Assembly: GCA_902494465.1 (NCBI GenBank)
Contig: CABUTH010000086.1
Location: 1 to 8,275, forward strand
Reading direction: 5' to 3'
DNA: 8,275 nt
Source: an uncultured Collinsella sp.
Lineage (GTDB): Bacteria; Actinomycetota; Coriobacteriia; Coriobacteriales; Coriobacteriaceae
In this document: positions 5,198 through 8,275 of the stretch, piece by piece
Position numbering within the stretch: position 1 is the first letter of the stretch
Layout: each line of letters begins with the position of its first letter
Position numbers and translations under genes: made by a program
Notes under the pieces: model-generated
Seen by the model: only the letters and a program-made list of their open reading frames with translations
Told to the model about the DNA's origin: nothing
Database searches by the model: none

Positions 5198-7345
5198 ATG
5201 GATCTTATCGCCCAGCTCGCCCGCGAGCTCAACCTTAAGGCCTCCAACGTCGAGGCGGCCGTCAAGCTCATCGACGAGGGCAACACTATCCCCTTTATCT
5301 CGCGCTACCGCAAGGAAGCCACGGGCGGCATGGACGACGTCGCCCTGCGCGCACTCGACGAGCGCCTGTCTTACCTGCGCAATCTTGAGCAGCGTAAAGA
5401 AGACGTCATTCTGCTCATCGGCGCCCAGGGCAAACTCACGCCCGAACTCGAGCAGCAGATTCGCGAGGCCACGCAGCTCCAGCGCGTCGAGGACCTCTAC
5501 AAGCCCTGCCGCAAAAAGCGCATGACCCGCGCGCAGAAGGCCCGCGAGGCAGGCCTGGAGCCACTCGCCAACATGATCATCATGCAGGCCTCGGCCAAGG
5601 GCAGCGCGCTCGACGCTGCCGCGGCATACGTCAACGAGGATGCTGGCTTCGACACGCCCGAAAAGGCGCTCGCAGGCGCGGCGGACATCGTGGCCGAAAC
5701 GGTGGCCGAGGATCCCGAGAACGTCGCCGACCTGCGCGCCTTTACGCAAAACACCGCCGACATCGTCGTCGAGGCCACCGACCCCGCCGAGAAGACCCCC
5801 TACGAGCCGTACTACAGCTATGACGAGCCGCTGCGCCGTATACCCAACCACCGCGTGCTGGCTATCGACCGCGGTGAGCGCGAGGGCAAGCTCCGCGTGC
5901 GCGTGAACGTCGACGGCGCCGCCGCCACGGCACGCCTCGGCAGCCGCTGGCCCCGTCGCCAGGGCGTGTTTGCTCCCATCTTCGATGCCGCCATCGCTGA
6001 CGGTTACAAGCGCCTCATGGCCCCCTCGCTGGAACGCGAGGCCCGCGCCAAACTCACCGTTCGCGCCCAGACCGAGGCCATCAACGTCTTTGCCAAGAAT
6101 CTCGAGGGCCTGCTCTCGGCGCGCCCCGTGCGCGGCGCCCGCGTACTCGCGCTCGACCCGGGCTACCGCACCGGCTGCAAGGTCGCCGTCATGGACGAGA
6201 CCGGCAAGCTACTCGACCACGGCGTGGTCTACCCCACCAAGCCGCGCCACGACGTCGCCGGCACCAAGCGCGAGCTCGCCCGCCTCGTCAAGAAGGACGG
6301 CGTCAACACCATCGTCATCGGCAACGGCACCGCCAGCCGCGAGACCGAGGAAGTCGTCTCGGAGTTCATTGCCGAGCAGGCGCCTGGGCTGCGCTACACC
6401 ATTGTCAACGAAGCTGGCGCGTCGGTGTACTCCGCTTCCGAGCTCGCCAGCCAGGAATATCCCGATCTGGACGTCACCGTGCGCGGCGCCATGAGCCTGG
6501 GCCGCCGCCTGCAGGACCCGCTGGCAGAGCTCGTCAAGATTCCGCCCCAGTCCATCGGCGTGGGCCAATACCAGCACGACCTTGACCAGGCCGAGCTCTC
6601 GCGCACCCTGGGCCACGTGGTGGAGGACGTCGTCAACCGTGTGGGCGTCGACGTGAACACCGCGAGCGCGAGCCTGCTGGGATACGTATCGGGCATCACG
6701 CCGAGCGTGGCCAAGAACATCGTGGCGTACCGCGAGGAAAACGGCGCCTTTACCGATCGCCGCCAGCTCAAGAAGGTCCCCAAGCTGGGACCCAAGGCAT
6801 ATCTCAACGCCGCGGGCTTTCTGCGCATCAGCGGCGGCAAAAACCCGCTCGACGCGACAAGCGTCCACCCCGAGAGCTACGAGGTAGCCACATCCGTCTT
6901 GGAACGCGCCGGCGTGGCGGCCAATGAACTCAGCCGTGGCGGCGTGCCCGATATCGAGCGCCGCCTGGGAAGCATATCGACGCTGGCAAGCGACCTGGAC
7001 TGCGGCACCCTCACGCTCATCGACATCGTCACCGAGCTCAAGAAGCCCGGTCGCGACCCGCGCGACGACGCGCCCGAGGTGGTCTTTAGCCGCTCGGCGC
7101 TTTCCATCGACGATCTGGAGCCCGGCATGGAGCTCAAGGGCACGGTGCGCAACGTCGTCGACTTTGGCGCCTTCGTCGACGTGGGCGTGCACCAGGACGG
7201 CCTCGTGCATATCTCCAAGCTGGCCAACCGCTTCGTCAAGCACCCCAGCGACGTGGTGCGCGTCGGCGACACGGTCAAGGTGTGGGTCGAGAAGGTCGAT
7301 CGCGACCGCAAGAAGATCTCCCTCACCATGGTGCGGGGCAAATAA
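5198..7345 (+). CDS. tex: Tex, S1-domain nucleic-acid-binding transcription accessory protein
   Basis: A 715-residue cytoplasmic protein, close to the usual Tex length. The N-terminal HTH-like region includes IPFISRYRKEATGG (31-44). The helical region has RVEDLYKPCRKKRMTRA (96-112), where most homologues have a second Pro near the Cys. The YqgF/RNase H-like domain starts at about 315 (RVLALDPGYRTGCKVAV, then VIGNGTASRETE at 373-384 and VNEAGASVYSAS at 403-414). Helix-hairpin-helix repeats lie at about 480-545 (VNTASASLLGYVSGI, then KKVPKLGPKAY). A C-terminal S1 RNA-binding domain (about 641-711: VVDFGAFVDVGVHQDGLVHIS) ends the protein. Tex family proteins associate with transcription and RNA; the exact role is unsettled and nuclease activity is not assumed. 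I chose ATG 5198 over an upstream in-frame GTG (5102) because only 5198 has AAGGAG and the family N-terminus starts there. It appears monocistronic. Confidence 0.96.
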   Translation: MDLIAQLARELNLKASNVEAAVKLIDEGNTIPFISRYRKEATGGMDDVALRALDERLSYLRNLEQRKEDVILLIGAQGKLTPELEQQIREATQLQRVEDLYKPCRKKRMTRAQKAREAGLEPLANMIIMQASAKGSALDAAAAYVNEDAGFDTPEKALAGAADIVAETVAEDPENVADLRAFTQNTADIVVEATDPAEKTPYEPYYSYDEPLRRIPNHRVLAIDRGEREGKLRVRVNVDGAAATARLGSRWPRRQGVFAPIFDAAIADGYKRLMAPSLEREARAKLTVRAQTEAINVFAKNLEGLLSARPVRGARVLALDPGYRTGCKVAVMDETGKLLDHGVVYPTKPRHDVAGTKRELARLVKKDGVNTIVIGNGTASRETEEVVSEFIAEQAPGLRYTIVNEAGASVYSASELASQEYPDLDVTVRGAMSLGRRLQDPLAELVKIPPQSIGVGQYQHDLDQAELSRTLGHVVEDVVNRVGVDVNTASASLLGYVSGITPSVAKNIVAYREENGAFTDRRQLKKVPKLGPKAYLNAAGFLRISGGKNPLDATSVHPESYEVATSVLERAGVAANELSRGGVPDIERRLGSISTLASDLDCGTLTLIDIVTELKKPGRDPRDDAPEVVFSRSALSIDDLEPGMELKGTVRNVVDFGAFVDVGVHQDGLVHISKLANRFVKHPSDVVRVGDTVKVWVEKVDRDRKKISLTMVRGK

Positions 7346-7354
7346 GCCGCTGCT

Positions 7355-7395
7355 GGCGCTCGGCGGGTCCCATTCCGCCGAGCGCCTCTCCTTCT
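7355..7395 (+). terminator. Probable terminator of tex
   Basis: A perfect 12-bp GC-rich stem, GGCGCTCGGCGG (7355-7366) with CCGCCGAGCGCC (7375-7386), has an 8-nt loop and is followed by the pyrimidine tract TCTCCTTCT. The hairpin is strong but the U-tract is interrupted, so read-through is possible. Confidence 0.7.
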
Positions 7396-7432
7396 AAAAC
7401 AATTTGGCGATATCCCGAAGTGCGAGACGCCG

Positions 7433-7650
7433 TTTCCGCTAATCCTCACCTGCAATTTTTAAGATATTCGGCCTCGCCGGGCCGCGATACACCTCTTCAA
7501 AGTGCAAGCGCAACAAATAGGCGTCAGATATTCCACAAACGTCCCATATCTGCACCAGCAGAGGTGCGGTACGGGACTTTTTTTAGCCATATTGGCAATC
7601 TTGACGGCACCCTGAGGCCGAATATCTCGATTTTTGTTGGTGGGACACTC
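7433..7650 (-). pseudogene. Remnant coding fragment with disrupted frames
   Basis: On the - strand a second frame directly after the seven-A run (7578-7584) is open and has good local codon use (AAG TCC CGT ACC GCA CCT CTG CTG). It encodes SRTAPLLVQIWDVCGISDAY, then LLRLHFEEVYRG. It has no start of its own: a TAA lies at its 5' edge. It joins the upstream frame only by a -1 slip or a one-base indel in the A-run. Near 7475 protein-like sequence may shift to a third frame ending EAEYLKNCR. I do not recognise the protein. It looks like decayed coding DNA, overlapping the nested palindrome. Confidence 0.3.
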
Positions 7651-7848
7651 ATGGGCACGAGCCGCAAAGACCTCGTTTGCCCGGTAGAGCTGTTCAACCA
7701 CGTCAAGTATGAGATCTTGCATGCGCGGAACAAAGGATAATCGAAGGGCCTTGGGCGACCTGCGCGTCGCCCCGAACACATAGTCGGCAGGGTCCTTTGC
7801 CTTGGCGATGACTGCCAACTCGGGGCCGGATCGTTTTCGATACTTGAT
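7459..7848 (-). pseudogene. Truncated four-helix-bundle protein, bAvd-like (DGR accessory type)
   Basis: The - strand frame has an N-terminal half I recognise as the small four-helix-bundle family often found beside diversity-generating retroelements: AKDPADYVFGATRRSPK, then SFVPRMQDLILDVVEQLYRANEVF, at about residues 7-51 counting from a TTG at 7818. Intact relatives are about 110-130 residues with a second conserved half (K.L..Y...A...GCILPKQYEQI); that half is absent. After about 7651 the frame runs through unrelated Cys-rich sequence to a stop at 7459. In-frame sequence continues upstream to about 7848 (KYRKRSGPEL), where an ATC stands where an ATG would fit, so the original start may have been lost. 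No Shine-Dalgarno is seen. It is probably non-functional. The family call comes from memory of motif patterns, not from a search. Confidence 0.5.
7462..7627. repeat. 166-nt nested inverted-repeat element
   Basis: Outer 14-bp perfect arms AGATATTCGGCCTC (7462-7475) and 7614-7627 enclose a 7-bp pair CACCTCT/AGAGGTG (7490-7496, 7560-7566), which encloses CAGATAT/ATATCTG (7525-7531, 7546-7552). Three correctly nested levels suggest one folded unit rather than chance. A run of seven T (7578-7584) lies on the right side. Base composition is visibly more AT-rich than tex. The element overlaps the degraded second half of the - strand frame described at 7459-7848 and may be what disrupted it. Alternatively it is an old gene fragment that happens to fold. 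Confidence 0.6.
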
Positions 7849-7868
7849 AGATATGGATTAGAAGGTCA

Positions 7869-8060
7869 TTAGATTATGGGTTGATCCATGATGCGGAACC
7901 GCGTTGTCCACGCGATGCCGTCGGAGCCCACGCCGCCGTCCGAGGTGACGCCGGCCGCGTAACACGAATCGTCATCCGGCGAACGAAGCCGCCAGTGGCA
8001 CGCGCCGTTGCCATCCGAGCCCAGCCCCATTACTGCCCGAGACAGTTGGCGGAGTAGCAC
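7869..8060 (-). pseudogene. C-terminal fragment resembling a DGR-type variable domain
   Basis: The - strand frame encodes WRLRSPDDDSCYAAGVTSDG followed by GVGSDGIAW, ending RFRIMDQPII and TAA. The WRLRSP, then AA.V.SDG, then a second SDG layout recalls the C-terminal domain of DUF6273/formylglycine-enzyme-fold proteins, several of which are DGR targets. Codons at the presumed variable positions are mostly NNC (GGC, GAC, TAC, ACC), as expected where template AAC codons have been randomised. This fits but proves nothing. There is no proper gene start: the frame opens at a TGA upstream of a GTG without a ribosome site. The stop is 20 nt from the bAvd-like fragment, matching target-avd order in DGRs. 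Confidence 0.35.
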
Positions 8061-8275
8061 TGTCGACCCCCATCGGAATAAAGGTGACGATTCAGCTCAG
8101 GACCTACCGACGGGTTCGTGCCGGCGGCCCCGGCCGTTCCTTTGCCTAGCGCGACCCTCGCGGAGCGCGTGAGCGATAGGGAAAGGAAAGGCCGGGGCGA
8201 GCAGACCGCGGCGTAGTCAGTGTTCGCGTTACGGCAGGATATGGAAGCCGAGCGAGGCAATATCCTTGGCAAAAC
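8061..8275 (-). other. Broken coding-like region at the window edge
   Basis: No intact gene is visible. On the - strand, FAKDIASLGFHILP is encoded from the edge (8273) to a TAA at 8229-8231 with good codon use, so it may be the C-terminus of a protein that lies mostly outside the window. Another - strand frame carries NANTDYAAVCSPRPF from about 8229 and runs to a stop near 8036 (YSDGGRQCYSANCLGQ). The AAC-containing codons at the start of that frame look like the Asn-rich stretch of a DGR repeat. A long inverted repeat (8128-8197) sits in the middle of it. Function is unassigned. Confidence 0.25.
8128..8197. repeat. 70-nt inverted repeat with 16-bp arms
   Basis: CCCCGGCCGTTCCTTT (8128-8143) pairs with 8182-8197 with one mismatch (8136/8189). 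Inner pairs CCTA (8145-8148) with TAGG (8177-8180) and CGC (8150-8152) with GCG (8173-8175) extend the stem. No U-tract follows on either side. Like the palindrome at 166-269, it has a GC-rich CGCGCTCCGCGAGGG-type centre, hinting at a common class of intergenic palindrome. Confidence 0.65.

Noticed and set aside
4894..5286. 130-residue - strand frame across the region before tex
   Set aside because: It runs through the palindromic element and into the tex start; there is no domain and no ribosome site.
6209..7243. 344-residue - strand frame opposite tex
   Set aside because: It is antisense to the conserved YqgF, HhH and S1 domains of Tex and has shadow-type composition.
7282..7740. 152-residue + strand frame after tex
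   Set aside because: It begins inside tex in another frame, crosses the tex terminator and is antisense to the better-supported bAvd-like frame.
7396..8275. CRISPR array or tRNA gene in the gene-poor tail
   Set aside because: There are no regularly spaced direct repeats and no cloverleaf-compatible sequence with a TTCRA-type T-loop that I could find.

Overview
The window is GC-rich, with strong G/C third-position codon bias and intergenic gaps full of long palindromes. Codon use, gene style and the palindromes suggest a gut Coriobacteriia genome, most likely Collinsella or a close relative. That placement is an inference from sequence style, not from a database match.

Layout. (1) 1-140: the last 45 codons of an ABC exporter ATPase on the + strand, followed by a very long perfect inverted repeat (166-269) and a strong intrinsic terminator (310-342). 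(2) 350-1228, - strand: a LysR-type regulator. (3) 1229-1461: the divergent control region, with a candidate sigma70 promoter and a leader hairpin. (4) 1462-4775, + strand: a probable three-gene operon of an SDR dehydrogenase, an OFA-type MFS carboxylate transporter and a Gfo/Idh/MocA oxidoreductase, with 65-69 nt gaps, ending at an intrinsic terminator (4849-4884). (5) 4885-5197: an intergenic region dominated by a 158-nt element with matched inverted arms, then a candidate promoter and an AAGGAG site. (6) 5198-7345: tex, a conserved nucleic-acid-binding protein, with a 12-bp terminator hairpin. (7) 7396-8275: no intact gene. The - strand holds what look like broken pieces of an accessory cassette: a truncated four-helix-bundle (bAvd-like) protein, a C-terminal fragment resembling the variable end of a retroelement-diversified protein, structured inverted repeats and short interrupted frames.

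How the genes work together. The regulator faces the SDR/MFS/Gfo operon in the standard LysR layout, so the four genes look like one inducible catabolic unit. The transporter would take up a small, probably carboxylated, substrate, and two NAD(P)-dependent dehydrogenases of different folds would oxidise or reduce it in sequence. The substrate cannot be read from sequence.

The most unusual part is the tail. The order fragment with variable-domain motifs, short gap, bAvd-like gene matches the order target-avd in diversity-generating retroelements (DGRs). The avd reading frame loses its family similarity where a nested palindromic element begins. No reverse transcriptase or template repeat is visible here, so this is best treated as a possible DGR relic or the edge of one.
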